A program made the position numbers and the translations under genes. Below, in pieces: positions 52,607 through 64,000 of a DNA stretch of 64,000 nt. The stretch is taken from positions 2,170,001 to 2,234,000 of the forward strand of contig NZ_CP087196.1 of NCBI RefSeq assembly GCF_024749285.1, in the 5' to 3' direction. Under the pieces are notes generated by a model. That model saw only the letters and a program-made list of their open reading frames with translations. It made no database searches and was not told the origin of the DNA. Within the stretch, counting starts at the first letter, position 1, and each line of letters starts with the position of its first letter. Origin of the DNA: Pseudomonas sp. B21-015 (GTDB lineage Bacteria > Pseudomonadota > Gammaproteobacteria > Pseudomonadales > Pseudomonadaceae).

Positions 52607-53089
52607 ATGTTGGAAAACTACTATCGCGAGCTGGTGTGTTTCCTGAACGCCAAGCTAGGCAACCGTCAGGTGGCCGAAGATGTGGTGCATGACGCTTATC
52701 TGCGGGTACTGGAGCGTTCCAGCGACACGCCGATCGAGCAACCCCGGGCGTTCCTTTATCGCACCGCGCTCAACCTGGTGATCGACGACCACCGCCGCAA
52801 TGCCTTGCGTCAGGTCGAATCCCTGGACGTGCTCGACAGCGAAGAGCGCTACTTCATCCCCTCGCCCCACAACAGCCTCGATCACGGTCAGCGCCTGGAC
52901 ATGCTCCAGCGCGCGCTGGCGGAGTTGCCACGGCTGTGTCGCGAGAGTTTTCTGTTGCGCAAGATCGAAGGCTTGTCGCACCCGCAAATCGCCGAGCACC
53001 TGGGGATTTCCCGGGCGCTGGTGGAAAAGCACATCGTCAATGCCATGAAGCATTGCCGGGTGCGCATGCGCCAGTGGGATGCTCCTTAA
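52607..53089 (+). CDS. fpvI: ECF sigma factor of the iron-starvation group, FpvI-like
   Basis: 160 aa, close to the 159 aa of P. aeruginosa FpvI and shorter than PvdS (187 aa). It contains sigma region 2 (VVHDAYLRVLER, RAFLYRTALNLVIDDHRR) and region 4 helix-turn-helix (LSHPQIAEHLGISRALVEKHI). Family role: transcription of the ferripyoverdine receptor gene after signalling through FpvA. The position beside pvdA and pvdRT-opmQ matches P. aeruginosa fpvI. GGAG lies only 2 bases before the ATG, so the following TTG (52610) could be the real start. The neighbouring fpvR anti-sigma gene is missing. A Fur-like site lies upstream instead of a PvdS box. Confidence 0.82.
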   Translation: MLENYYRELVCFLNAKLGNRQVAEDVVHDAYLRVLERSSDTPIEQPRAFLYRTALNLVIDDHRRNALRQVESLDVLDSEERYFIPSPHNSLDHGQRLDMLQRALAELPRLCRESFLLRKIEGLSHPQIAEHLGISRALVEKHIVNAMKHCRVRMRQWDAP

Positions 53090-53100
53090 TCAGGCCGCGT

Positions 53101-53124
53101 TAAATTTTTTTTCATTGTCCTCGT
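53101..53124 (+). promoter_or_regulatory. PvdS-type promoter of pvdA
   Basis: Perfect TAAAT-N16-CGT starting 11 bases after the sigma factor stop codon, 95 bases before the pvdA start. Confidence 0.8.
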
Positions 53125-53219
53125 TCCTATTCAACAGACGATCTGCTGCCGCCAAAGGCCGGTCAGGTCACCCAGGCTTTATCCCCGCTGCTCCGGGGTT
53201 TATCCAGAGGACACTGGAA

Positions 53220-54557
53220 ATGACACAGGCAATTGCATCGCCCATCGTTCACGACCTGATCGGCGTCGGTTTCGGCCCTTCGAACCTGGCCCTGGCCATC
53301 GCCCTGCAAGAGCGCGGGCCGAGCCAGGGCGAGCTGGATGTGCTGTTTCTCGACAAGCAGGCGGACTACCGCTGGCACGGCAACACCCTGGTCACCCAGA
53401 GCGAACTGCAGATTTCCTTTCTCAAGGATCTGGTGACGCTGCGTAACCCGACCAGCCCGTATTCCTTCGTCAACTACCTCAAGCACCACGGTCGTCTGGT
53501 GGACTTCATCAACCTTGGCACCTTCTATCCGTGCCGCATGGAGTACAACGACTACCTGCGTTGGGTCGCCGGGCAATTTACCGAGCAGAGCCGCTACGGC
53601 GAGGAAGTGCTGGCTATCGAGCCGGTGTTGCATAACCAGCAGGTCGAGGCACTGCGGGTGATTTCTCGCGATACCCAGGGTTTGCAGCAGGTGCGCACCA
53701 CCCGTTCGGTGGTGGTCAGTGCTGGCGGTACACCGCGCATTCCCGAAGCGTTCAAGGCGCTCAAGGATGACGCTCGGGTGTTCCACCACTCCCAGTACCT
53801 GGAGCGCATGGCCAGGCAGCCATGCGTGAACAACCAACCGATGAGCATCGCGATCATCGGCGGCGGGCAGAGCGCGGCGGAAGCCTTCATCGACCTCAAC
53901 GACAGCTTCCCGTCGGTGCAGGTGGACATGATCCTGCGTGGCTCGGCCCTGAAGCCGGCCGATGACAGCCCTTTCGTCAACGAAGTGTTCTCGCCGGAGT
54001 TCACCGACCTGGTGTTCCAGCAGGCCAGCAGTGAGCGCGAGCGTCTGGTCAACGAGTACCACAACACCAACTATTCGGTGGTGGACATCGACCTGATCGA
54101 GCGCATCTATGGCATTTTCTACCGGCAGAAAGTCTCGGGCATCGCGCGCCATGCGTTCCGTACCCTGACCACCGTTGAAAAAGCCACCGCCACCGAGCGC
54201 GGTATCGAGCTGGCGGTGCGCAACAACGCCACCGGTGAAATCACGGTTCGCCATTACGACGCTGTGGTGCTGGCCACCGGTTACGAGCGCCAGATGCACC
54301 GCAAACTGCTGGCGCCTCTGGAACAGTACCTGGGCGATTTCGAGGTCGATCGCAACTACAAGCTGATCACTGACGAGCGTTGCAAGGCCGGCATCTACAT
54401 GCAGGGCTTCTGCCAGGCCAGCCACGGCTTGAGCGACACCTTGCTGTCGATCCTGCCGATCCGTGCCGATGAAATTGCCGGCTCGCTGTATGACCATGGC
54501 AGGTCGCGTGGGCAGGGGCGGTCGGTGATGGATGTGTTGTTGGCGACTGCCAGCTGA
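53220..54557 (+). CDS. pvdA: L-ornithine N5-monooxygenase PvdA
   Basis: 445 aa from ATG 53220 (P. aeruginosa PvdA 443 aa). The longer open frame upstream runs through the promoter and is not used. FAD-binding motif GVGFGPSNLALAIAL near residue 14, NADPH-binding IIGGGQSAAEAF near the middle, and the ATGY motif (VVLATGYERQ) near the end. It makes N5-hydroxyornithine in the cytoplasm, the precursor of the hydroxamate ligand. Its presence implies at least one hydroxyornithine-derived residue in the product. The acyltransferase that would finish the residue (PvdF or a PvdY type) is not in the window. Confidence 0.96.
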   Translation: MTQAIASPIVHDLIGVGFGPSNLALAIALQERGPSQGELDVLFLDKQADYRWHGNTLVTQSELQISFLKDLVTLRNPTSPYSFVNYLKHHGRLVDFINLGTFYPCRMEYNDYLRWVAGQFTEQSRYGEEVLAIEPVLHNQQVEALRVISRDTQGLQQVRTTRSVVVSAGGTPRIPEAFKALKDDARVFHHSQYLERMARQPCVNNQPMSIAIIGGGQSAAEAFIDLNDSFPSVQVDMILRGSALKPADDSPFVNEVFSPEFTDLVFQQASSERERLVNEYHNTNYSVVDIDLIERIYGIFYRQKVSGIARHAFRTLTTVEKATATERGIELAVRNNATGEITVRHYDAVVLATGYERQMHRKLLAPLEQYLGDFEVDRNYKLITDERCKAGIYMQGFCQASHGLSDTLLSILPIRADEIAGSLYDHGRSRGQGRSVMDVLLATAS

Positions 54558-54584
54558 GATTTGTTGCGGCTGTAAGGGCCGCCA

Positions 54585-54675
54585 TCGCGAGCAGGCTCGC
54601 TCCCACATTTGATCGTTGTCTTACACAAACTCTGTGTTCACTGAAGATCCACTGTGGGAGCGAGCCTGCTCGCGA
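54585..54675. repeat. REPIN, inverted orientation
   Basis: TCGCGAGCAGGCTCGCTCCC unit at the left and TGTGGGAGCGAGCCTGCTCG at the right, the opposite arm order to 1177-1266 and 42814-42903. It marks the right edge of the pyoverdine genes. Confidence 0.85.
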
Positions 54676-55081
54676 AGGAGCCCGAAAGAGTCCCACAAAT
54701 CTTGAATCCTGAACACTTCCTGAAGAACCCCGCGATTCCCCCATCACACGCCTTTGCAGCGTTTACTCTCTAGAAATCGCGGCGTAAGCTTCGCGCGTTT
54801 TCATCAATAGCGGAGACCCACAGTGGGTACTTGTTCGAGTGACAGTTGTCGGCCGGTCTCGGTAACCGGCATTTTCCCGGCAAGATAACGCGCAGCCTTT
54901 TGTGCCGTTATCTCGCCGGAAAGCGAGTAGCGGCATCCCGATCGTGGCCGGTTTTCGGCCCGACTCCCGACGTCCCTCTCATCGACGCTCAACCGCGTGT
55001 AATGTTCGACTCCGTGTCGTCATCGCAGCGCCTCGACACGCCTGCTCGACGGTTTCCCGGCTGACCCTGGGGGGCACTGCC
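54676..55081 (+). promoter_or_regulatory. Long structured leader upstream of mgtA
   Basis: No gene supported. It contains two consecutive hairpins, GCCGG...CCGGC at 54852-54870 and a 13-pair stem at 54877-54919 (CCGGC and AGATAACG pairing with CGTTATCT and GCCGG, one A/C mismatch, 15-base loop). Leaders that sense Mg2+ precede mgtA in enteric bacteria; whether this is one cannot be told from sequence, and I do not recognise a known riboswitch. Confidence 0.4.
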
Positions 55082-57799
55082 ATGAACCTTACCTTGCTCA
55101 AAGAATTCTTCGCCGGATTCCTGCGTACCCGCCATATCGGCAGGCACTTCCGCCGGTTGGCGTTGCTGGAAAGCTTCACTGACACCACGGTCAGTCGTGA
55201 AGTCCCGCCGACGCTTGCGCAAACCCTGGTCGTCGCCGCCAACAGCGACACCGGCCAATTGCTGGACACCCTCGGCAGCCACCCTGACGGCCTGAGTGAA
55301 CCCGAGGCCGATGCGCTGCGCGAACAATACGGCCTCAATGAAGTCGAGCACGAGCAACCGCTGCCGTGGTGGACGCACCTGTGGCACTGCTACAAAAATC
55401 CGTTCAACCTGCTGCTGACCTTGCTGGCGGTCATCTCCTGGCTGACCGAAGACCTGAAAGCCGCCATCGTGATTTTCTCGATGGTGGTGCTCTCGACCTT
55501 GCTGCGTTTCTGGCAGGAAACCAAATCCAACCAGGCCGCCGACGCCCTCAAGGCGATGGTCAGCAACACCGCCACGGTGATGCGTCGGGAGGTGGCGGAC
55601 AACGGTGCGCAACGCCTCGAACTGCCGATCAAACAACTGGTGCCGGGCGACCTGATCGTGCTCTCGGCCGGTGACATGATTCCCGCCGATTGCCGGGTAC
55701 TCAACGCCAAGGACCTGTTCGTCAGCCAGGCTGCGATGACCGGTGAATCGATGCCGGTGGAGAAATTTCCCCGCCAGCAGGACAACGACACCCACAACCC
55801 GCTGGACCTCGACAACATTCTGTTCATGGGCACCAACGTGGTGTCCGGCACAGCGATGGCGCTGATTCTCACCACTGGCAACAACACCTATTTCGGTGCG
55901 CTGGCGCAACGGGTCGGTGCCACCGATCGCGCGCCGACCTCGTTCCAGACCGGGGTCAACAAAGTCAGCTGGTTGCTGATCCGCTTCATGTTCGTCATGG
56001 CGCCGCTGGTGCTGTTCATCAACGGCTTCACCAAGGGTGACTGGACCGAAGCGTTGCTGTTCGCGCTGTCGATCGCCGTGGGCCTGCCCCCGGAAATGCT
56101 GCCGATGATTGTCACCTCGACCCTGGCCAAGGGCGCGGTGTTCCTGTCGCGCAAAAAAGTCATCGTCAAACGCCTCGACGCGATCCAGAACTTCGGCGCC
56201 ATGGACGTGCTGTGCACCGACAAGACCGGCACGCTGACCCAGGACAAAATCTTCCTCGCCCGCAACGTCGATGTCTGGGGCAACGATTCCGATGACGTGC
56301 TGGAAATGGCCTACCTCAACAGCTACTACCAGACCGGCTTGAAAAACCTGCTGGACGTGGCGGTGCTGGAGCACGTGGAAATCCACCGTGAGCTGAAAGT
56401 CGGCACGGCGTTTCGCAAGGTCGACGAGATTCCATTTGATTTCACCCGTCGGCGCATGTCGGTGGTGGTGGCCGAGCGTGACCAGCCGCACCTGCTGATC
56501 TGCAAAGGCGCGGTGGATGAAGTGCTGGCGGTGTGCACCCGAGTGCGCCACGGCGATGCCGACGAGGCGCTGAGCGATGAATTGCTGGCGCGGATTCGTC
56601 AGGTCACTGCCACCTTCAATGCCGAAGGTCTGCGTGTCGTTGCCGTTGCAGCGCGGCCGATGATCGCGGGGCGCGACACTTACAGCCTGGCCGATGAACA
56701 GGCACTGACGTTGATCGGCTACGTGGCTTTCCTCGACCCACCGAAGGAAAGCACCGCGCCAGCGCTCAAGGCCTTGGCCGCCCACGGTGTGGCAGTGAAA
56801 GTGCTGACCGGCGACAACGAACTGGTGACCGCGAAAATCTGCCGCGAAGTCGGGCTGGAGCAGCAAGGCCTGCTGATGGGCAACGACATCGAACGCATGA
56901 GCGACGCCGAACTGGCGGTGGCGGTGGAGGCCACCAACGTCTTCGCCAAACTCACGCCGTCGCACAAGGAACGTATCGTCCGTCTGCTCAAGGGTAACGG
57001 CCATGTGGTCGGCTTCATGGGCGACGGCATCAACGATGCACCGGCGTTGCGCACTGCTGACATCGGTATTTCGGTGGACAGCGCGGTGGACATCGCCAAG
57101 GAAGCGGCGGATATCATCCTTCTGGAAAAGAGCCTGATGGTGCTGGAGGAGGGCGTGCTGGAAGGGCGACGGACCTTCGCCAACATGCTCAAGTACATCA
57201 AAATGACCGCCAGCTCGAACTTCGGCAACGTGTTCTCGGTGCTGGTGGCCAGTGCGTTCATTCCGTTTCTGCCAATGCTGCCGATGCACCTGCTGGTGCA
57301 GAACCTGCTCTACGACATTTCGCAGATTGCCATCCCGTTCGATAACGTCGATGAAGAAATGCTGAAACAACCACAACGCTGGCAGCCGGCGGACGTCGGG
57401 CGCTTCATGCTGTTTTTCGGCCCGATCAGTTCGATCTTCGACATCAGCACCTTTGCCTTGATGTGGTACGTGTTCGATGCCAATACCCCGGACCACCAGA
57501 CCCTGTTCCAGTCCGGCTGGTTCGTGGTCGGGCTGCTGACCCAGACGCTGATCGTGCACATGATCCGCACGCCGAAGGTCCCGTTCCTGCAAAGCCGCGC
57601 TGCCATGCCGTTGCTGGTGATGACCGGCGTGATCATGGCCGTGGGCATCTTCCTGCCGATGGGGCCGCTGGCGCATTACTTCAAACTGCAGGCGTTGCCG
57701 TCGCTGTATTTCGTGTTCCTGCCGGTGATTCTGCTGGCGTACATGGCGCTGACCCAAGCGGTGAAAGGGTTCTACATCCGGCGGTTTGGTTGGCAGTAA
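55082..57799 (+). CDS. mgtA: Magnesium-transporting P-type ATPase, MgtA/MgtB type
   Basis: 905 aa from ATG 55082 (GGGGGG upstream), close to E. coli MgtA (898 aa). P-type ATPase motifs in order: AMTGESMPVEKF, phosphorylation site CTDKTGTLTQDK, VKVLTGDNELV and MGDGINDAPALRTADIG. Membrane segments are near residues 105-145, 295-345 and six at the C-terminus, as in the P3B subfamily. It imports Mg2+ across the inner membrane. The upstream open frame (from 54902) is not used. It is not obviously linked to pyoverdine. Confidence 0.93.
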   Translation: MNLTLLKEFFAGFLRTRHIGRHFRRLALLESFTDTTVSREVPPTLAQTLVVAANSDTGQLLDTLGSHPDGLSEPEADALREQYGLNEVEHEQPLPWWTHLWHCYKNPFNLLLTLLAVISWLTEDLKAAIVIFSMVVLSTLLRFWQETKSNQAADALKAMVSNTATVMRREVADNGAQRLELPIKQLVPGDLIVLSAGDMIPADCRVLNAKDLFVSQAAMTGESMPVEKFPRQQDNDTHNPLDLDNILFMGTNVVSGTAMALILTTGNNTYFGALAQRVGATDRAPTSFQTGVNKVSWLLIRFMFVMAPLVLFINGFTKGDWTEALLFALSIAVGLPPEMLPMIVTSTLAKGAVFLSRKKVIVKRLDAIQNFGAMDVLCTDKTGTLTQDKIFLARNVDVWGNDSDDVLEMAYLNSYYQTGLKNLLDVAVLEHVEIHRELKVGTAFRKVDEIPFDFTRRRMSVVVAERDQPHLLICKGAVDEVLAVCTRVRHGDADEALSDELLARIRQVTATFNAEGLRVVAVAARPMIAGRDTYSLADEQALTLIGYVAFLDPPKESTAPALKALAAHGVAVKVLTGDNELVTAKICREVGLEQQGLLMGNDIERMSDAELAVAVEATNVFAKLTPSHKERIVRLLKGNGHVVGFMGDGINDAPALRTADIGISVDSAVDIAKEAADIILLEKSLMVLEEGVLEGRRTFANMLKYIKMTASSNFGNVFSVLVASAFIPFLPMLPMHLLVQNLLYDISQIAIPFDNVDEEMLKQPQRWQPADVGRFMLFFGPISSIFDISTFALMWYVFDANTPDHQTLFQSGWFVVGLLTQTLIVHMIRTPKVPFLQSRAAMPLLVMTGVIMAVGIFLPMGPLAHYFKLQALPSLYFVFLPVILLAYMALTQAVKGFYIRRFGWQ

Positions 57800-57812
57800 T
57801 GCTGCCAAACGC

Positions 57813-57890
57813 AGGAGCTGCCGAAGGCTGCGATCTCTTGATCTTGCTTTAATAAAAATCAAAAGATCGCAGGCTGCGCCAGCTCCTACA
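57813..57890. repeat. REP pair of a second family
   Basis: AGGAGCTGCCGAAGGCTGCG with AGATC, then its inverted counterpart AGATCGCAGGCTGCGCCAGC, directly after mgtA. It could also act as a terminator-like hairpin. Confidence 0.75.
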
Positions 57891-58020
57891 CAGGCTGTGA
57901 TCTTTTGATCGTCAAGTCGAACAGAGGCACTCATTTTTTAGGAAAAGTCCTACAGAAAGCACGACAAGTCTTCCGTAGCCTTGCCCCACCACGAATCTGT
58001 CACCCTTCAGGGGCCCCACT

Positions 58021-58473
58021 TTGCCGAACAAAGCCTTGCGTATCCTGATCGCCGACGAGCAGCATTTTCACCGGATGAAAACCGAGCGGTTGTTCAACCA
58101 GCTCGGTTATCACCGGGTGGCTCCGGTGCAAAGCCTTGTGGAAATGCTGACCCTGGTCGAATACGGTTGCGAACCGTTCGATCTGGTGCTCATCAATGCC
58201 TCGTTGGCGGGTGGGGCGCTGGACCTGTTCGGGTTCTTCCTCGATAACCGTCAGGTTCATCACGCCTTGATCTACGATGGCCGGCGGGCACAGTTGCCGC
58301 CGGTTTCTGCCGCCGCCGGTTTTCCACAGAAGGTTCAGCAGAGGGTTCAGGTAAGCCACGCAGCGCAGCCGGATCTTGCGTCCATTCAACGGCTGATGGC
58401 GCTCATCGATTCGCCTGTATGTGAAGCCGCACCGTCCCCGGATCACGAGTGGAATCGACAACGGATCGGTTGA
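58021..58473 (+). CDS. Degenerate response-regulator receiver protein (lacks phospho-acceptor Asp)
   Basis: 150 aa starting at TTG 58021, with CAGGGG upstream; no earlier start has a site. The first 110 residues follow the receiver fold: LRILIADEQHFHRMKTERLF carries the acidic pocket (D12, E13), but the expected aspartate is N59 in DLVLINASL and the conserved lysine is absent (YDGRRA). The C-terminal 40 residues match nothing I know. There is no output domain. It precedes a NarL-type regulator and a BvgS-type kinase, so it may be a decoy or partner in that system, or a decayed receiver. Confidence 0.65.
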   Translation: MPNKALRILIADEQHFHRMKTERLFNQLGYHRVAPVQSLVEMLTLVEYGCEPFDLVLINASLAGGALDLFGFFLDNRQVHHALIYDGRRAQLPPVSAAAGFPQKVQQRVQVSHAAQPDLASIQRLMALIDSPVCEAAPSPDHEWNRQRIG

Positions 58474-58626
58474 TTCCGGGGCTACCGTTCGTCTGAACTG
58501 TCATTTCTGACAGGTATATTCTTCCTGCCTCCCATGCCACAGTCGTTGGGTAGCCGTTGCGTCCGGTCCGTCGTTATCCGGAGCGTATTCGTGCGCAATC
58601 GTCGAGTCTTTGCACAGGGAGTTGTC

Positions 58627-59247
58627 ATGAAGTCAGTGCTGATTGTGGACGATCATCCGGTGGTACGCGCCGCAGTCAAAATCGTACTGGAGAAGGAGGG
58701 TTTCAAACGAATTTACGAGGCCTCCAGCGGTAGCGAGGTGTTGTCGATGCTCCGTGAGCATTCACCCGATCTGGTGGTGCTGGATCTGGTCATGCCCGAA
58801 GGTGACGGGCTGGATGTGCTGGAGCGGATCAAGGCCAGTGACTTGCCGTGCCTGGTGCTGGTGTTCACGTCGCTGGACCCGCAGTTTTTTCAGGATCGTT
58901 GCATGCGCGCCGGGGCCATGGCGTATGTCGCCAAGAGCAACGTCCTGAGTCAGTTGCAAAAAGCCGTGCATGCGGTCATGACCGGCTACACCTTTTTCGC
59001 CCGGCTGCCTTCGGGATCGCAAGACCCCCTGCAATACAGCGAAAAACAGATGGTCGACAAACTCTCCAACCGTGAGCTGACCATCCTGCGGGATTTGGCC
59101 CTGGGCATGCCCAACAAGACAATCGCCGAGCATCGGCATTTGAGTGTCAAGACCGTCAGTACCTACAAACACCGATTGATCGAAAAACTGGGGCTGAGCG
59201 CAGCGGTGCACCTGCGGGATTTCGCCAAGCGCAATCATCTGATCTGA
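58627..59247 (+). CDS. NarL/BvgA-type two-component response regulator
   Basis: 206 aa from ATG 58627 (CAGGGAG upstream). The receiver domain has phospho-acceptor D53 in VVLDLVMPEGDG, acidic pocket VDDH and lysine in VAKSN. The C-terminal LuxR-type helix-turn-helix reads LSNRELTILRDLALGMPNKTIAEH...VKTVSTYKHRLIEKL. Adjacent (1-base spacing) to the kinase gene downstream, so they form a BvgAS/EvgAS-like pair. The target genes are not evident. Confidence 0.88.
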   Translation: MKSVLIVDDHPVVRAAVKIVLEKEGFKRIYEASSGSEVLSMLREHSPDLVVLDLVMPEGDGLDVLERIKASDLPCLVLVFTSLDPQFFQDRCMRAGAMAYVAKSNVLSQLQKAVHAVMTGYTFFARLPSGSQDPLQYSEKQMVDKLSNRELTILRDLALGMPNKTIAEHRHLSVKTVSTYKHRLIEKLGLSAAVHLRDFAKRNHLI

Positions 59248-62478
<3,231 letters not shown>

Positions 62479-62481
62479 AAC

Positions 62482-63285
62482 TCAATCCCACTGCGGCGCA
62501 ATACCCTTGGGGCTGGTCAGCCGCAGGCCGCGATCCAGGCCCGCGATCAGCGCCATGTCGGCGTCGCTCAGGGTCAGGGTGCAGGCGTGCAAATTGCTTT
62601 GCAGGTTGGCGTGTTTGGTGGAAGAGGGGATCACCGCGTACCCCAGTTGCATGGCCCAGGCCAGGGTGACCTGGGCCGGTGTTGCCTGAAGGCGATCGGC
62701 GATCTGCAAAATGACCGGATCCTTCAGCACTTCGCCGTAGGCCAGGGTCATGTAAGAGGTGATCTGGATGCCCTGGCGTTGAGCGAATTCGACGACCTTG
62801 CGGTTTTGCAGGTACGGGTGCAGCTCGATCTGGTTGGTGGCGATGTTCTCGGCGCCAATCGCGGCAATGGCCTGCTGCATCAGGTCGACCGTGAAGTTGG
62901 ACACGCCGATCTGCCGGGTCAGGCCCAGTCGTTTGGCTTCGAGCAGCGCGTTCATGAATTCTTCGACCGGCACCTGATCTTCCGGCGACGGCCAGTGGAT
63001 CAGCGTCAGGTCCAGGTAATCGGTTTGCAGTTTGTTCAGGCTCTCTTTGAGGCTGTCGATCAACCGGTCTTTGGCAAAGTTGGCGACCCAGATTTTGCTG
63101 GTAATGAACAACGCTTCACGGGCAATGCCGCTGGCGGCGATGGCTTGGCCGACTTCGGCTTCGTTTTCGTAGATTTGCGCGGTGTCGACGACCCGGTAGC
63201 CCAGTTCAAGACCGGTGCTCACCGAATCGATGACCACCTGGCCTTGCAGGCGAAACGTACCAAGACCGAATGCAGGGATAGACAT
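62482..63285 (-). CDS. dkgB: Aldo/keto reductase, 2,5-diketo-gluconate reductase B-like
   Basis: 267 aa from ATG 63285 (CTGGAG upstream), the length of E. coli DkgB. AKR catalytic tetrad candidates are D and Y in [12 protein letters not shown] in ITSKIW and H in LIHWPSP; the cofactor motif [13 protein letters not shown] is near the end. NADPH-dependent reduction of small carbonyls. It converges on the kinase gene with 3 bases between stops. Confidence 0.85.
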   Translation of the reverse strand: MSIPAFGLGTFRLQGQVVIDSVSTGLELGYRVVDTAQIYENEAEVGQAIAASGIAREALFITSKIWVANFAKDRLIDSLKESLNKLQTDYLDLTLIHWPSPEDQVPVEEFMNALLEAKRLGLTRQIGVSNFTVDLMQQAIAAIGAENIATNQIELHPYLQNRKVVEFAQRQGIQITSYMTLAYGEVLKDPVILQIADRLQATPAQVTLAWAMQLGYAVIPSSTKHANLQSNLHACTLTLSDADMALIAGLDRGLRLTSPKGIAPQWD

Positions 63286-63427
63286 CAATGACTCCAGGGG
63301 TTGCAGTGGGAACAGGCGGGAGTATCCCCGGCCGGACCCTTGAGAAAAACCGCTGGATCGGCAAAGCACTGTTTACCGTAAGTCATGAATGGGTGAGGGT
63401 TCAGTGGCATTGATGGTGTGTGGTCTT

Positions 63428-63458
63428 ACGCCTTCGCGGGCTTGCTCGCGAAAGGCGC
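63428..63458. repeat. Single REP-like hairpin
   Basis: Imperfect palindrome CGCCTTCGCGGGCTTGCTCG continuing CGAAAGGCG in the gap between two minus-strand genes. It may serve as a transcript end for the LysR gene. Confidence 0.5.
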
Positions 63459-63486
63459 GACTCGGTGTCGGAATTTAACCCCGCCC

Positions 63487-64000
63487 CTAAGCCATATCGC
63501 TGTGGCTGAATTCCTCGCCCAGAAAGTCGATCAAGGTACGAACCGACGGCAGCAACCCGCGTCGTGAAGGGAAGATCGCATGCACGATCCCGCACTTGGG
63601 TGTCCAGCCCGGCACCAGTTCCACCAGCCGACCGGCGGCAATCTCATCACGCACCACCACTTTGGGCAGGTGGGCGATGCCGACCCCGGCGAGCACCGCG
63701 TGACGCAAGGCCAGCAAGTCGTCGGTGACCATTCGCGGGGTATGACGAATCAGCGCGCTGGCACCGTCGGCGCCGAACAACTCCCACTGATATTCACGCT
63801 GCGCGCCACCCCAATGCAGGCTCGGCAGACCGCTGAGGTCGGCCGGCGTGGGCGGTGACGACAAGCGCTGCACAAGCGCGGGAATGCCCACCAGGCATTG
63901 GGTGCTGTTGCCCAGCACTTTCATCACCATGTCGGTGTTTTCCAACGGCGGAAAACGCACCCGCAGAGCGATGTCGAACCCCTCGTGGATCAGATCGACC
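63487..64000 (-). CDS. LysR-type regulator, C-terminal part (cut by window end)
   Basis: 171 residues of the effector-binding domain are visible, beginning VDLIHEGFDIALRV and continuing through RHAVLAGVGIAHLP and a typical LysR C-terminus (FPSRRGLLPSVRTLIDFLGEEF). The helix-turn-helix lies beyond the window. The frame is open to base 64000, so the shorter start at 63960 is not real. It probably regulates a neighbouring gene such as the reductase. Confidence 0.88.
   Translation of the reverse strand, partial: VDLIHEGFDIALRVRFPPLENTDMVMKVLGNSTQCLVGIPALVQRLSSPPTPADLSGLPSLHWGGAQREYQWELFGADGASALIRHTPRMVTDDLLALRHAVLAGVGIAHLPKVVVRDEIAAGRLVELVPGWTPKCGIVHAIFPSRRGLLPSVRTLIDFLGEEFSHSDMA

Noticed and set aside
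55082..57799. mgtA and the downstream phosphorelay as part of the pyoverdine system
   Set aside because: No PvdS-type box precedes them, a REPIN separates them from pvdA, and their functions are unrelated; they look like the flank.
54989..57934. 981-codon minus-strand frame antisense to mgtA
   Set aside because: His- and Gln-rich shadow of a P-type ATPase whose catalytic motifs are all on the plus strand.

Overview
This 64 kb window is the main pyoverdine locus of a fluorescent pseudomonad, most likely of the P. fluorescens group. The reasons are the near-complete set of pvd genes in the usual order, the Pseudomonas-type REP/REPIN repeats, the high GC content and the MacAB-type PvdRT-OpmQ exporter. 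No sequence search was run; every name comes from reading the sequence.

Layout. 1-1.3 kb: a cut-off unknown gene, a structured leader, and a DUF6124-type gene interrupted by an in-frame amber codon. 1.3-3.3 kb: a divergent pair, an SCP2-JmjC (cupin_8) protein on the minus strand and a type II thioesterase on the plus strand, each with its own PvdS-type promoter. 3.66-32.8 kb: three overlapping NRPS genes (about 4126, 4505 and 1077 aa). 33.1-35.6 kb: the fpvA-like ferripyoverdine receptor. 35.8-41.8 kb (minus): the terminal NRPS with thioesterase (pvdD-like) and the ABC exporter pvdE. 41.9-45.6 kb (minus): pvdM-pvdN-pvdO. 45.9-47.5 kb: tyrosinase pvdP. 47.7-52.3 kb (minus): pvdR-pvdT-opmQ. 52.6-54.6 kb: an FpvI-like ECF sigma factor and pvdA. 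55.1-57.8 kb: an MgtA-type P-type ATPase. 58.0-62.5 kb: a degenerate receiver protein, a NarL-type regulator and a BvgS-type hybrid kinase. 62.5-64 kb: an aldo/keto reductase and a LysR regulator cut by the window end.

How it works together. PvdL (not in the window) would deliver the acylated Glu-Tyr-Dab chromophore precursor to the first NRPS. Reading the adenylation pockets gives the chain D-Ala, D-X (code DGEACGGVTK), Ala, Gly, D-Ser, Y, beta-OH-Asp, Y, where Y is the same cationic-type code (DAEDIGTVSK) twice. A pyoverdine needs three bidentate ligands, so with one OH-Asp and PvdA present the best reading is X = acyl-N5-hydroxyornithine. The beta-OH-Asp module is split: condensation domain and Asp beta-hydroxylase end the second NRPS, and the interface-type domain, Asp adenylation domain and carrier form the third. 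PvdE moves ferribactin to the periplasm, where PvdM/N/O/P mature it. PvdRT-OpmQ exports or recycles it, and FpvA takes up the ferric form.

Regulation. Six promoters carry TAAAT- or TAATT-N16-CGT elements, the pattern of PvdS-type iron-starvation promoters, and the NRPS operon has a weaker N15 version. The sigma gene has a Fur-like site instead. Notable absences: no fpvR beside fpvI, no pvdF between pvdO and pvdE, and no pvdL, pvdH or pvdS in the window.
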